64,000 nucleotides of DNA from Ridgeia piscesae (lineage: Eukaryota; Annelida; Polychaeta; Sabellida; Siboglinidae). The stretch covers positions 187,001 to 251,000 of the forward strand of contig JAODUO010000422.1 of assembly GCA_025642075.2 (NCBI GenBank), read 5' to 3'. The translations under genes and the position numbers were made by a program. Position 1 is the first letter of the stretch, and each line of letters begins with the position of its first letter. The notes under the pieces were generated by a model. That model was not told the DNA's origin and did not search any database. It saw nothing but the letters and a program-made list of their open reading frames with translations. This document shows positions 24,890 to 41,100 of the stretch, piece after piece.

Positions 24890-27800
24890 CTGTAAACAAC
24901 AATACAATGTTGATGAGCTGACCTGGAAACAACATTGTGTGGAATTGTGCTACAACACTGTATTCAGTGTTCCAGCTAGGCCTTTTCCTATGGGCGCTCC
25001 TGGTGACCAATTACCAGTGCAACTGCCAATGGGGTTAAAGTGTCTGAGACAGCTCACTGGCTTCCCATTGGCTTTCAACAAGTGTATTCAATTAACCACT
25101 TCAAAGACTTCATTGTGGGACAATGTCAACAAACTAGGCACCCATATGCTGCTTGTTGTATTGGCTCTATGACTGGGTGATGCACTTCCAAATACTGGAA
25201 ATTAAGTCAATTACTATGTAATGTAATCCACTTGTACTAGATATGGGGAAACTGTTTCTGTTGTATATGACAAACATTTATTTATTTATCTAGACCAGGA
25301 CAATTTTAAAGAACTGTTCACATAAAATAAGTGCTAAAAGGATATAATATGAAGGCCTATCTATAATAAATAGTTAGGTTTATGCTATTTATACAGCATA
25401 TTATACACAGATAAATGATTAAGGAATGTTTTGCACTCTATTTGTGTTGCCAACAATACACATTGTAACCTACTAATGCATTCATTTGACTGTGTAATGT
25501 TACTACGATACATGACATGATTTTACAACAGCTACCCCTGGTATGTCAGTGACAAAATGTTTATGGTTGCCAATGTAAGTAGGCAGGATACATTTGAGCT
25601 GGGCTTGGGATGTCTGGTACATATGACTGTATTTCCACTGGGCAATAATAAGTTACTTAGCTAGCTGTAAGTAGTCATTATGATACTGCCACAAGTTCCA
25701 TTTCATGAAAGTTAAGTAAATACTAGAGATAACTAAAAAAACACATTTCAATTATGCGCCCTTTAAAATGTTATTCACGCATAAAAGTGCCCTCGATCTG
25801 CCAACTGCACCCGGTACTTTTAAAAACCTAGCTGGAACACTGGCATTGAGTAATGGTACTATAAGGCTGATGCTTTCACTTGCATTCTTGTGTCGTGATG
25901 GCTCTGTGACTGTGTGTCCCACTCCCAATTATGTTATGTAGATATGTGGTACTGTGCCTTTTGCTAACAATACAAATATACAATAAAATATACAATACTG
26001 TTTTCCACATGAGATCATACAAAGATATCTATTAGGACTTTAATTTGGAGTGATCTGCAGTGTTTTTGTTTATTTCACTAATATTCAGGGGCCTGTTTCA
26101 CGATTCAATCACGAAGCCATTAAGAACGTTCTTCACGCTAAGATGATTGTCTTAGTAAACAGTACATGTCCTGTGATGTGAAATTAACCAACATGTACAA
26201 GTGAAATTAGCCAACATGTATAAGAACAATTATTATAATCGCTAGAGATCGAGAAGCATAAAATTCATTCATTATGTAAAGATGAGCAGTGCTGCCACCT
26301 GACGTAAACAATACAAATGTGAAGTGACAGAACGTGCCTGTCACGATATGATATATGTAAACAAGTATGCCGATGGCCGATGCCACTGTAAAAACATTCC
26401 AAGACAATCACAATATTCTTATTCTTCTATTGAGCACTACAGCAAGAATTATCCTCATTGACATATACATGTGACACATGCACCAAAACACTTCGTAGTT
26501 CGGTGACTTCGTCAGAAACTAGACCCCCGCACCGGTGGCTTCACGACAACGTCCTCGGTCGCCAACAATGCGCAGTTTCATAAAATGAGTCACATTTACT
26601 TACACATATTGCTGGCGTTCCTCTTCCTAAAATCATGTCGAGTGAACATGCTGCTGCTCTGTGCATTAATGGCATTTTTTACAAAGATACAACCGAAACA
26701 AGACGCGACCTCGTATCCAGCACGAGAAACCCAAATGTCTTTCAGAAGTACCGTGTGGAGTCAACTCGTACCAAAGTGGACTAGCAACTTTATAATGCGA
26801 TTAATTGCATTGTTGCTCAATCTCTACGTCAGTTAATTATACAATTTAACCACGTTTTAGGCGATATCGTTATATCGCAATCACCAAATGCACTAAGTAT
26901 GTTATAAGCAAACAATACACGGCATCGCAGATTGATAAGGACATAGTCAGATAGAGTAGTCTACTCTAGACTAGAGACTATATAGATCGACTTCTATCGG
27001 TAGATACACACTTTTATAGTGGTCCTATTGGAATGTTTTGTAGAATTATATTTTTTTATTCAAAAAGGCGTTATATAGGCTTAACATTGCAGTATATAAA
27101 TCCCATTGAGGTGCTTCAATATCAGTACACAGGGTGGAAATCTAAAAAAAGATGGGCTTAACATTGCAGTATATAAATCCCATGCATTGAGCTGCTTCAA
27201 TATCAGTACAAAGGGTGGAAATCTAGACGTTACCATATCCAAATAGTTGGTTTTACGCAACACAACTCGGCAATGATTTAATAATATATTTTGGGAAATG
27301 CATTCAAGACTTCCATAACTTTAGTAACATGTCGACTGGTGTAAGTATGTGTCACATAACAGTTGAATAGTAGTGTTAAATGAAATGCAAACAATATCAT
27401 TCACAATAATAGAAGCTCTTTGTATAAACCGTTGCATTTAATAATAATTAAATAAGATTACTTTCAAAGATTTATAAACTCATGCAACAACGCGGGCCGA
27501 AAACCAACAACGTCGGCCTGCTCTATTTGGTTTGTCTCCGTTCCGTCGCAGATGGCCTTTGCGTACTGAAATATAGATACACATTATTGTTAATATTTCC
27601 CCGTGTTAACAACAAATTCATATGAATACCTCTTTATGATCCCCTGGTAATGTGACTATTGTTAGTCACATCGTTTCTTTAGTTGTTCGGTTAAATATAA
27701 CAACACTTCACACAATAGTGTAATAATATAAATGACAAAAGATGTGTATATTAAACTTTGAACAGAAATTTTGTTCAAACGTACACCTCTTTAAAAAAGC

Positions 27801-28147
27801 AAACTTATTACTTCAGAAACAACATCCATACTAATCCAGATATAACATAGCAGTTTATTGAAAATAACGCAACTTGTTGATGTAATGGCAGATTAAGGGC
27901 CACATGATAATATAATCTAACTACTCCTGCAAAAAAACATATCACTACGACAAAAACAGACATGGCTGCAAGGCTAGTAGGCAACAATCCATGTCTTCCC
28001 TGTTTTATTATAGCAATGAAAACGTGGGTGTGAAAAAGTTTTAAAGACACACATATACACAATAAGCAGTGTTATGGCATTTGTTAACCAAGCTTATGCT
28101 AGAAAGTAAAAGAAAATGGTTGTATAATAATAGTAAGATTTCTATAA
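24890..28147. other. non-coding stretch upstream of CISD3 exons, probably its first intron and promoter
   Basis: AT-rich DNA. A CpG-richer patch at about 26500-26580 is a possible promoter or first-exon region for the minus-strand CISD3 gene, but no convincing first coding exon was found. A 65-70-bp direct duplication lies at 27079-27224. No other gene is seen. Confidence 0.45.
27079..27224. repeat. direct duplication of about 65 bp
   Basis: GCTTAACATTGCAGTATATA and the following bases, to GGGTGGAAATCT, occur at 27079-27143 and again at 27156-27224, with a 4-bp insertion and few substitutions. Confidence 0.9.
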
Positions 28148-28149
28148 TG

Positions 28150-28442
<293 letters not shown>

Positions 28443-28599
28443 GTCGTACGTTTTTGGTGTATCCAAAGATCATTGTATTCAGTTATTCCAAATTTGTAGT
28501 TCGATAAAATCCCGACAATATATATTTACTAAATTGCCAAATTAATGCTACAAAATAAGAAAAAGAATAAACTAAATAAAACTTGAACATTAAATTATT

Positions 28600-29440
<841 letters not shown>

Positions 29441-32303
29441 CTCTTCCTCCGATCCTCCCTCCTCTGTCTCTGCGTCACACTATATCTATCACGTTTTTCT
29501 TATTCTTTCCCAATCTTCTCTTCCTCAACGTTTTCGCCCGCCCCTCGTTTTTTTGTACCCATTCTCTCTTTCTCATTAAGGCGCACATGGATTCGGTCAT
29601 GGCTATTTGCACACATCTACACGAACGTCGAAGCTATTTATGCCATACAAAGCAATTGTGTAATACCTGCCATGCTTCATTGACATTGTCACAGTTTAGC
29701 ACAGACAATGCAATCCGTCAATTGGTGTTGGGCATTCTTGCCATAGCTGGCTGCTACGCCAAAACGCAGGGGTTGACAACACGTAACTTTCTCCATATCG
29801 GTGACTTGCACGTGACACGTTATTTCTATTAACAAATGACTGAAGGGTGCAACGACCAATAGCATGGAATCGTTGGGGTCAAAATGTAGTTCTCCCCGTT
29901 AACAGTGCAAGGCCAACTTCATCTGTTTCTTGGTTTGTTCTATTGGGGTCGAGTGCAGCAGACGAACGATGCACGTTTGACACTCAATGTAGTGTGACAG
30001 TTGGTCTCAACTAAGCTGCACACAAGGTGCAGTTTAAGATGTCAGCAGACACTAGGATATCAACAGATGCCGAAACACAACGAGGACGGGCACATATTGG
30101 ACGATGCAATTACTCGAAGGTATGAACGTTTATTATTTTATGTTATGTATTCTTGTTTACCAATTTGAATTAATATGGAATTATGCGAATTATGTATCAA
30201 CATTTAAAGTAATTCCTTGTTACATTTTATGAAGGACAAAATAGCGACGATTTGTGCGCCATCTTGGTTTCACGTCGCCTGTTGTAAAAAATTCCTATCC
30301 ATAAATCTGCATGGATGAATAATTACAGGTTCACATGTTAACATGTTTAATGTATCATATGATATAATATAACATATAAACGATGTTTTTGCCTATTTAG
30401 CCAACACGTATGTGGACAACAAAATTACGATCACTATGCTGATTGATGTCGATCTTTAATAAAATAACTAAAGTTGTCTTAGTCTACATCTGTTAATTAT
30501 ATGTTTATTATTTTATGTTATGTATTCTTGTTTAGAAAATTTGAGTTATATGGAATTATACGAATTATGTATCAACATTTAAAAGTAATTCCTTGTTACA
30601 TTTTATGAAGGACAAAATGGCGACGATGTGTGCGCCATCTTGGTTTCACGTCGCCTGGTGTAAAACATACCTATCCATAACTGTGCATGGATGAATAATT
30701 ATAGTTTCACATGTTAACATGTTTAATGTATCATATGATATAATATAACATATAAACGATGTTTTAACGCCATTCTACAATACAAATAACTTCACTGGAA
30801 ATAGTTATATCAGTTTAAGTTAAGACAAGGTGACACCACAATCTCGCCAGTCAAACACTATATGGTATATAAAGAAAGGAAATTGCTACTATAATTGTAA
30901 CTGATGTGTATTCGATGCCTCGTGGCAAAGGGTGTATCACGTGATGCTCGCAATATGGAGGGTCACATCCGGCAATGGAACGCCGGGCTTAGGGGCAGAT
31001 ACTCCCTCCCTTTCTCGTAGCACAGTGGTCAGTTGTGAGTGTTGAAGGTCGTGACATTTCTCGCCAGGGGAACGTTGTAAGGAGCAACCAAAGCGGAGTC
31101 CCGAGCCCAAGTAGATACATTAGATACTGTACTATGTACTAATGTACTATAGGCAGAATGTTCCCAGTGTCTCCCACTTCCGGATACCCTCTTTTTAAAT
31201 TATATAAATATTATAAATTACATAATTTCATGGATTTTATCTTTAACAATTTCTGTTTTTCACGATAAACCTTAATTAATTCGTTCTACGTTTTGTTTGT
31301 GGAAAAATATATTATTGAAACATATAAAAATGCTTGAACCTGTAATAAATAGTAGTTACTGCTTAACTATATCTTGGAGGACTTTCATGTAGTCTTTAAA
31401 ATACATCTATGTATTGTTGGATTTTTATTATTTTGCTTTTGTTCATTATATTTTAATAACTATTAGAAGGCCACCTGGTACAGAGACACTGAACACGAAA
31501 AAAAAGGATATGGGATAGAGCAGGAGAATATGGCCACAAACAGAAACCTTGAACAGGAGAAATGAGCAGAGTAAATAAGAATTGTTACTTGACTGCAGTG
31601 CCACCAACAGTGTCACTCTTGCGAAGACACTAATTTGAACAAGTCTACGTCAGTCCTATTATAAAGTTACATTGTATTAGTCAATAAAGCAATGTCATAA
31701 CTATATTACACACACATACCCCACATAAAACCTAATATGTATTAAATGACACATACCCTATTCATATTTGGGATGTCATTAGACATACAGAGGATAATCA
31801 ACTAGAGCAAATGCTGGATATTGTTAGGCAATGCAAAATGTCCTGTTGTAATAACCACCATTAAGAACTCATGCTTGTGGGAAACAACTGTACTGGTTTT
31901 GTAATTTGTCACTTTTTCAGGTAGAAACAATCGTTCAAATAGGGTGCTTGACAGCCATGGTGACGCATGATGTGTTTCCACAAAAGAAGAGTTCAAAACA
32001 AAGTTAGCAGTGTTATCCAGAAAAGTGAATTTGTGAATACTTGTTTTTAGATTTTTAATAATTATGTATTCCTGTCAGATGATATAAATTAAAATTTTCT
32101 AATAATAAAAAATACAGTTGTGACTTGCATTTAGAATACTGTGTTTTAATGCAAATGCATTGTCAGTTGTTTGTCTAACCATTTTGTTCACTTGGATAGT
32201 TTAGAGTAATATCGATTCAGTGTTGTGTGTGGCAGGTTCACATCCTGCTGGTGTTCCTTATGCAAACATTACATGTTGTGTGCACACGCATTGATTCTAT
32301 TTA
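29441..32303. other. non-coding stretch, contains a partial tandem duplication
   Basis: A moderately CpG-rich patch (29480-30120) is followed by AT-rich DNA. Short frames are present but no known domain. On the plus strand TAGCACAGTGG at 31018-31028 fits a Pol III A box (TRGCNNAGYNGG), but the following B box (GGTCGTGAC) is poor. No gene is called. Confidence 0.5.
30127..30765. repeat. two direct copies of a segment of about 260 bp
   Basis: The segment starting TTTATTATTTTATGTTATGT at 30127 and ending ATATAAACGATGTTTT at about 30387 recurs from about 30501 to 30765 with roughly 10 percent differences. The copies are offset by about 374 bp and separated by about 110 bp of unrelated sequence. 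Each contains GGACAAAATrGCGACGAT and CGCCATCTTGGTTTCACGTC. Confidence 0.9.
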
Positions 32304-34967
<2,664 letters not shown>

Positions 34968-35030
<63 letters not shown>

Positions 35031-35037
35031 ATATATA

Positions 35038-35082
<45 letters not shown>

Positions 35083-35095
35083 CATATACTATACT
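34968..35095. repeat. (TA)n microsatellite
   Basis: Long TA-dinucleotide runs with small interruptions. Confidence 0.97.
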
Positions 35096-35154
35096 ATACT
35101 ATACATATACAATACTACATACACATTTATTACATCAGGCACACAATGCACACA

Positions 35155-35328
35155 CGCCACACCCACGCACCCACGCACCCACGCACCCACGCACCCACGC
35201 ACCCACGCACCCACGCACCCACGCACCCACGCACCCACGCACCACACGCACCCACGCACCCACGCACCCACGCACCACACGCACGCACGCACGCACGCAC
35301 GCACGGACGCACGCACGCACGCACACAC

Positions 35329-35361
<33 letters not shown>

Positions 35362-35362
35362 T
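35155..35362. repeat. (CGCACCCA)n / (CGCA)n / (CA)n compound repeat
   Basis: CGCACCCA octamers run into (CGCA)n and then (CA)n. Apparent 70-95-codon frames on both strands are artefacts. Confidence 0.97.
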
Positions 35363-35407
35363 TATAACTCAAGAGTTGAACAATCACATGGTGTACTGGT
35401 ATATAAT

Positions 35408-35440
35408 AAACCACGGTTATAATTATTATCTGAAAACTAT
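35408..35440 (-). repeat. 33-bp interspersed motif, inverted copy of 32304-32336
   Basis: Read on the minus strand, it matches 32304-32336 with one substitution. It lies 46 bp from the (CA)n tract ending at about 35362. Confidence 0.75.
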
Positions 35441-35989
35441 GTTGTTTAAAAAATGATAATGTACTTTAAGTACATTAAACATCATGTCTGGTAAATAACA
35501 TTTCAAGCGCAGCAGTAATTGCTACAACCAATATCAGTACATATACCCGGCTAAGGCTAAGCAACTGTATATATTATATTAATTGTAAGGTAATCTTACT
35601 TATGGAATATGAAGTTTGGTATATCCCCACTGAACTCACGCCATCTACCAAGTCCAACTCTAATGTGAAAACCAATGTATACGCGTGAAAATGAGTGCAC
35701 ATCGTGACTTTTGTTTAGATAAATGACAGTAATTTCAATGTTTGATCACAGGGCAATTTTGTGCAGCATACGTGCAATAAATTCACGATGTGACATTTTA
35801 CTTGACAATCAGTTGTCACTCATGGTTTTTCGAGGTGTGGCCATAATAAACTGCAATACACAATGTTTTGTTCACTCACCGTCTACTTGGTAGTTTCCAG
35901 TCTTTACCGCTCTGACGACAGCATTTCTCATGCGGGTGTCACTTGCCAAGTGCGTCTTCTTTGTTATGTACTGCTTTATGCAGTCCGTG

Positions 35990-37570
35990 TATTGTTTGAA
36001 TTCGCTATCGACACGTCTCTGCATCGAGGCCGCAGACAACCGAACAAGCATGGACGTCCTGCATCGTTGACCACCACCCAGACCGACTCGGCCATGATTC
36101 GAGGGAATGGCACGTCATCCAATATTCGCTCCGCTAACCCAAAGAGACGTGCGAGTACATGCAAAGCCAGAAAACAAGTCGGTGTTTTCATCACGCGACT
36201 CGCAAGATCGACTAACCCCAAAGACCTGGCGACACACGTCAAGCGAGAGACTGGCTTATCTGTGTCATGCGAACCTTTGAGAACGAAATTTGACACCTAC
36301 TCGTCTTTCTGTGTTAGACTGCCACCTCGTGATCAACACCTACTGCTAGACTCTAGGGTGTGGTCGTCTGGTGTTATGGTCCGTGCTTTCCTTGAATAAG
36401 TGCATGTTTGAAACCCAGATTGCATTGTTTCTAGCTAACATTCAATCATATACAATACTTAATGGATTGAAAATTGTAACGTTTAACTGTCATGGTTTTA
36501 AGTCATCTGTTTATGATATTTTACTTCTTTGTGAACAGTTTGATGTCATAATTTTGCAAGAGCTATGGCTCTCCAGTGAAGACATCTCTTTATTGCGTTC
36601 TATTCATAAAGCATTTGAAGCATATGCGGTCAGTGCTATGAATGACCAACTCGGTATACATGTTGGACGCCCATTTTGTGGTATTGGTGTTTTATGGAGA
36701 AAATCGATTTCACATGCTTGTACAATTTGTGATTTACAAGATAACAGATTACTTGGAATTGACATTGACACAAATGATGGCAAATTGTTTATTTTAAATG
36801 TATACCTGCCTTACCAGTCATCTGACGACTTTGGGGAATTTTTTAACTACTTGGGTAAAATTGCGTCTATAATTGAAGAAAAGGACACGTCCAAGGTTGT
36901 TATCACTGGTGATTTTAATGCTGCTGTTAACAGCCCTTTTGAATCTGAATTAATTGCTATGTGTGAGAATACTGGTTTGGTTATCTCAGATTATGAGATT
37001 TTTGGTCGAGCTAGCAACACGTATACGTATGTAAGTGATGCCCACAACTCTACCTCGTGGTTAGATCATTTTATCTGCTCTCACAGTGTAAACTTGATGA
37101 TCACTGATTTATATATATATTAGATAAAATGTCATAGATAATTAATGTCCTAGTTCGGATCACCTCCCTGTAGGACTAGTGATCTCTACTGCTCTAACTG
37201 CAGAAAGATGTGTTAATAACGAGAAACATGCTGACAAAATACCTCCTATCTTTAGATGGTCTAATGCAAAAGATTGTAATATCAAAGAATATGGAAAGTG
37301 TAGTGCTGTTCATCTAGACAGAATACACATTTCAGACTCATGTACGTGCACTAATTCTAACTGTTCAAACAGACAGCATATAAGTGACATTGACAATTTA
37401 TTCGATGATATATGTATTGCGTTTCGGGTATCTAGTCTTGAAACTATTACTAGATGCAAAAAACATAGTGCCAAGACTACATTGTACCTGGATGGAATGA
37501 TTATGTTAAGAAAGCGCACACTGAAGCTAGATATTACTATATTTTATGGCGTGATATGGACCGCTCGACG
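35990..37570 (+). mobile_element. non-LTR retrotransposon remnant: ORF1 C-terminus, APE-type endonuclease and linker, no reverse transcriptase
   Basis: Three blocks lie in order. (1) The C-terminal part of an ORF1 protein, to a TAA at 36397-36399, with the late motif YSSFCVRLPP...VWSSGVMVRAF seen in ORF1 proteins of many marine LINEs. (2) An endonuclease/exonuclease/phosphatase domain (about 36371-37123) with NCHGF, ILQELWL (QE pair), GDFNA and WLDHF. (3) After a stop and frameshift near 37123-37170, SDHLPV (the domain's SDH end), then further linker ending near 37545 with GWNDYVKKAHTEARYYY, which typically precedes the reverse transcriptase. No RT follows, so the copy is 3' truncated or rearranged and inactive. 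The clade (CR1/L2/I-like) cannot be set without the RT. Confidence 0.85.
36371..37123 (+). pseudogene. APE-type endonuclease domain of a non-LTR retrotransposon (broken ORF2)
   Basis: A continuous 250-codon frame holds most of the endonuclease that nicks target DNA before target-primed reverse transcription. Visible motifs are VTFNCHGF near residue 37, LQELWL near 61, the family GDFNA motif near 179, and the Trp-rich WLDHF near 230. It overlaps the end of ORF1 by 29 nt. The last SDH motif lies beyond the stop in another frame (37155 onward), so the domain is interrupted and the reverse transcriptase is absent. Confidence 0.85.
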
Positions 37571-38060
37571 TTCTGGACCGCCACGTACGTACAGCGGCAA
37601 TGGCTCAGTGCAATGGCTACTTGCTAACCACTCACGTACAGGTGCCCATTTTTGGTTGTTCTTATATGGAATAAGGTTTACGGTTAAGCTTAGGGTTAAT
37701 GTTAGGTTGAAGGTATTTTTGACAAGATTGACATTAGGTGTTTTAAACTCCACGTTGTACGTGGTAGCACACCAGGGCATGTGAAATTAATGTTTTTATT
37801 AATCGCTAGGTGGCACCGAATTCTGTTCAATTGGCCCACAGTCCACCATATGACGCCACTATAGTGCGTAGTCTGCGGAGTAGCCCTAAAGAGCCAGACA
37901 ACATTTTCATTAATACAAATTTCCCACAGCTGCCACACGTTTAAACTAAAATTGTCACAAAACTGTTTCTGTCCATTAATTTTATAAATAAATATATCAT
38001 ATATTAAAATGCAAGTGACCTATATTTCAACCAATCAGTGAACAGTGATTTAGCTTTTGC
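37571..38060. other. region upstream of SPAG6, no gene recognised
   Basis: Repeat-derived sequence is likely up to about 37790 (it includes CTTAGGGTTAATGTTAGGTT), followed by single-copy DNA leading to the SPAG6 promoter. Confidence 0.4.
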
Positions 38061-38068
38061 TTCACCTG

Positions 38069-38083
38069 ATCTCCATTAGCAAC
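38069..38083 (-). promoter_or_regulatory. possible RFX X-box upstream of SPAG6
   Basis: On the minus strand GTTGCTAATGGAGAT matches the X-box form RYYNYY-N(1-3)-RRNRAC with a 3-bp spacer and one mismatch at the last base. It lies about 100 bp before the SPAG6 ATG. X-boxes bind RFX factors and commonly control motile-cilium genes, so the position fits. One short degenerate motif is weak evidence. Confidence 0.4.
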
Positions 38084-38185
38084 GGAAAAGCAGGAGAGGC
38101 GCTGAAATTTTGAAGCGGACAAACAAAAACACGCAGGCGCCTTCAATTTATAAGTGCCAGTACTGCAGAATATATAGCTGTCAAA

Positions 38186-41100
38186 ATGAGCCAGAGGCAA
38201 GTTTTACAAGGTAAGTATAATATTAAGAATAATGAAGTAACTTCGATAATTTCATTAATTTAATCAGTCGGTCAGTGCCCAAACCCGGTGGCACTGCACT
38301 GCAACAACCGTATGAATATGAAAGTGTCGCTGTCTCATGACAACCTACAGTGCGGCTTGTGCAGTAGAAGATGATGTCAATAAATAAACACCATCATATC
38401 AGGTTAAATGTATGAGTAATATGACTGGACATCACGTAACGGTTGTACTAGCCACAGACACGTCCACATTATTCTGGCGGGCTACGTACTGCTCCACACC
38501 AGGCAGCTTGCCCCTCTGTCTGAATGCACCAGTCGCAATGTACCTACTGCCTAGTCGCAAGGCTACAACCGCTTTAATTGTTTAATGCCCTAATCATTTA
38601 GTTGCAATGCATCAGCAGGTTAGAACAGGGTGGTCACATGCTCCAGTTTTAGTCGGAATACCCCACTTTGGTAAAAACTGTTAAATATAGATAATAAATA
38701 ACTATTTATCAGTTAGCATAACAGTTCCTTTTATTATCGCTCTCACGGGTCATGTATTTCAGAAGTCCACTTCTTGTTTCTGGATCTCGGCAACATTTAT
38801 ATTGTCTAAAATTTGAAGTACATTTTGGTGGTGAATGACATCACAAAAACTTAGGTTTTACAATAATAAAGTCATTGGGACATTCTGAAAGTCATTTCTA
38901 TATTAATTTAAAATTTAATGGTTTAAAATCTATGCTTGTATTATCTATTATATACATAGGTTTGACAATAATAAAATCATTGAATATTCCAACTAAAAGT
39001 GGTGCATTGTGACTATGTCATTAAACCATTGTGACTATGCGATTGGTGCATTGCAACTAGGTTTGGGGCTTTCAGGTAGCGGGACATTCAGGCACTGGGG
39101 TATTCGACTATAATTCCTCCAGTCCATCATCACTTTATACACTCTGAATCCAGTCTAAACACAAAACCATGGTAACATACTGGAACCATCTGACAACCGT
39201 CATAATGTTTAGCTATATTGTGTTCTAACCCCAAGATCTCTTCTTAGTCACGTGTCACAAGGATAACTGTGCATGTAACAGCACACCCTTTCTAGTGATA
39301 GATATTTTTTATAACCAATCCAGTGTTTACAGTGGATTAGGAGCATGAAAGTATTGTTTAATGTTATGGTGATCATTGATTTATGTTACGGTACCAGTTG
39401 TGTGAGAATTGTCTCAACAAACACAGGTGGTGCATACTGCTGAGGTCTCACACTATTTGTTTGTGTTTTGTCTAGTGTTTGAGCAGTACCAGAAGTCACG
39501 GACACAGTTCGTACAGACTGTGGCAGAACTTGCAACCAGGCCACAGAACATTGAGATCCTTCAGAATGCTGGGGTCATGTCCCTCCTTCGACCCCTGCTG
39601 CTCGACATTGTCCCAACCATCCAGCAGACAGCAGCACTGGCACTTGGCCGACTAGCAAACTACAATGACGATTTAGCGGAAGCAGTTGTCAAGGGCGATA
39701 TTCTTCCTCAGTTGGTGTACTCGCTCGCTGAACAGAATGTAAGTAGAGACTGGTAATATTATAATGTGTAGATTTATTTGATTTTTTATCAGTTTCCTTG
39801 AAAGATATATTTCATTTGCTTATTTCTTATACATCTTATTCTTCATAATTTTGAGCTGATCTATTATGCGTGTATTACTTACAATATTAAAAATGTAAAA
39901 CATTGCACAGCGTTAAGTCTGTTTGAGTAATAATTTCATTGTGTTTGATCATGTTTGCTTTTCTGTTTCAATTATTTCATTTAAACTACATAAAGTACAT
40001 CGTGGTTAGGTTAGCCTTTGAATAAGTTATCAATCATATTTTGTCCCATGTAAATGCTATAAGTATGTTTATTTTTACATAAATTTGGATTATAACATTT
40101 TTGTTATTTATACAAAAGACACGTGTACACATTCCAGTTAGTTTTGTCAACTAAGGTAATTGTTCAGGTCGAGACATGTCTGTGTCATAGAGGCAACTAA
40201 ATGCCAATGTTCCGTGTGTTGACAGAGGTTCTACAAGAAGGCAGCAGCGTTTGTGCTGCGGGCTGTGGCTAAACACTCACCTCAGCTGGCCCAGTCCGTG
40301 GTTGACTGTGGCGCACTCGATGCACTGGTCATCTGTCTTGAGGAGTTTGACCCTGGGGTCAAAGAGTCGGCGGCATGGGCATTAGGGTACATCGCACGTC
40401 ACAATTCCGGTAGGTTTATTTGTCATAATTCTACGGTATGTAAGTTGGTAATTGTACTAAACCACAATTTTCAGCTAATTGAAAATATTATATTTATTTG
40501 AAATTGTATTATTCTGTCAAAGGTTTACTTTCATTCTGAGTGATGTGGATACCTTACATGATAGAAAAGCAACAGCACATTTTGAGACAAGGCGAACACA
40601 GTATTTCTGTCTGTATCAGTATCACAAGCGTGTTACATAAAGTTAAAATTATTCATTGTCCACATTAGGATTGTTTCATTGCAAGTTGTTACGTCGACAT
40701 GAATGTTGCGGTTGGTTTCTTGTAGAGCTGGCACAAGCTGTGGTTGATGCTGGGGCTGTCCCTCTCCTTGTGCTCTGCATTCAGGTTGGAGACACTTTCA
40801 TCTACAGATTTATGAAGTGACCTGTCTTTGGACACATGGAACATTTCAGTTGACTCCCAACATGTTCCTTGTAATGAGAGTCTGCGGTGTCATGATACAG
40901 CTGCATCTTATAAACCTATACAAATAACTAATTCATTATTGATATCTGAAGAAATGTAGGTGGTTCATTAGCTGTTTTATTCTGATGCTAATATTTTAAA
41001 ATAATTATATTGGACTTTAAATAGTGCGACAAATTACTAGCAATTCCGCAGAAACATCTGGTTACATTTATCAATGTCTTGCCATGCGGTTATGATGTAC

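Noticed and set aside
26207..26407. Hydrophobic minus-strand frame as CISD3 first exon or small membrane protein
   Set aside because: It begins with TTG, not ATG, and has no donor in a fitting phase.
35863..35989. Start of a host gene in the frame beginning at 35863
   Set aside because: The recognisable part of that frame (from about 35990) is a retrotransposon ORF1 end; the first 40 codons show no similarity to anything known to me.
37685..37710. Telomere-like TTAGGG sequence
   Set aside because: Only one or two imperfect units, near a retrotransposon remnant.
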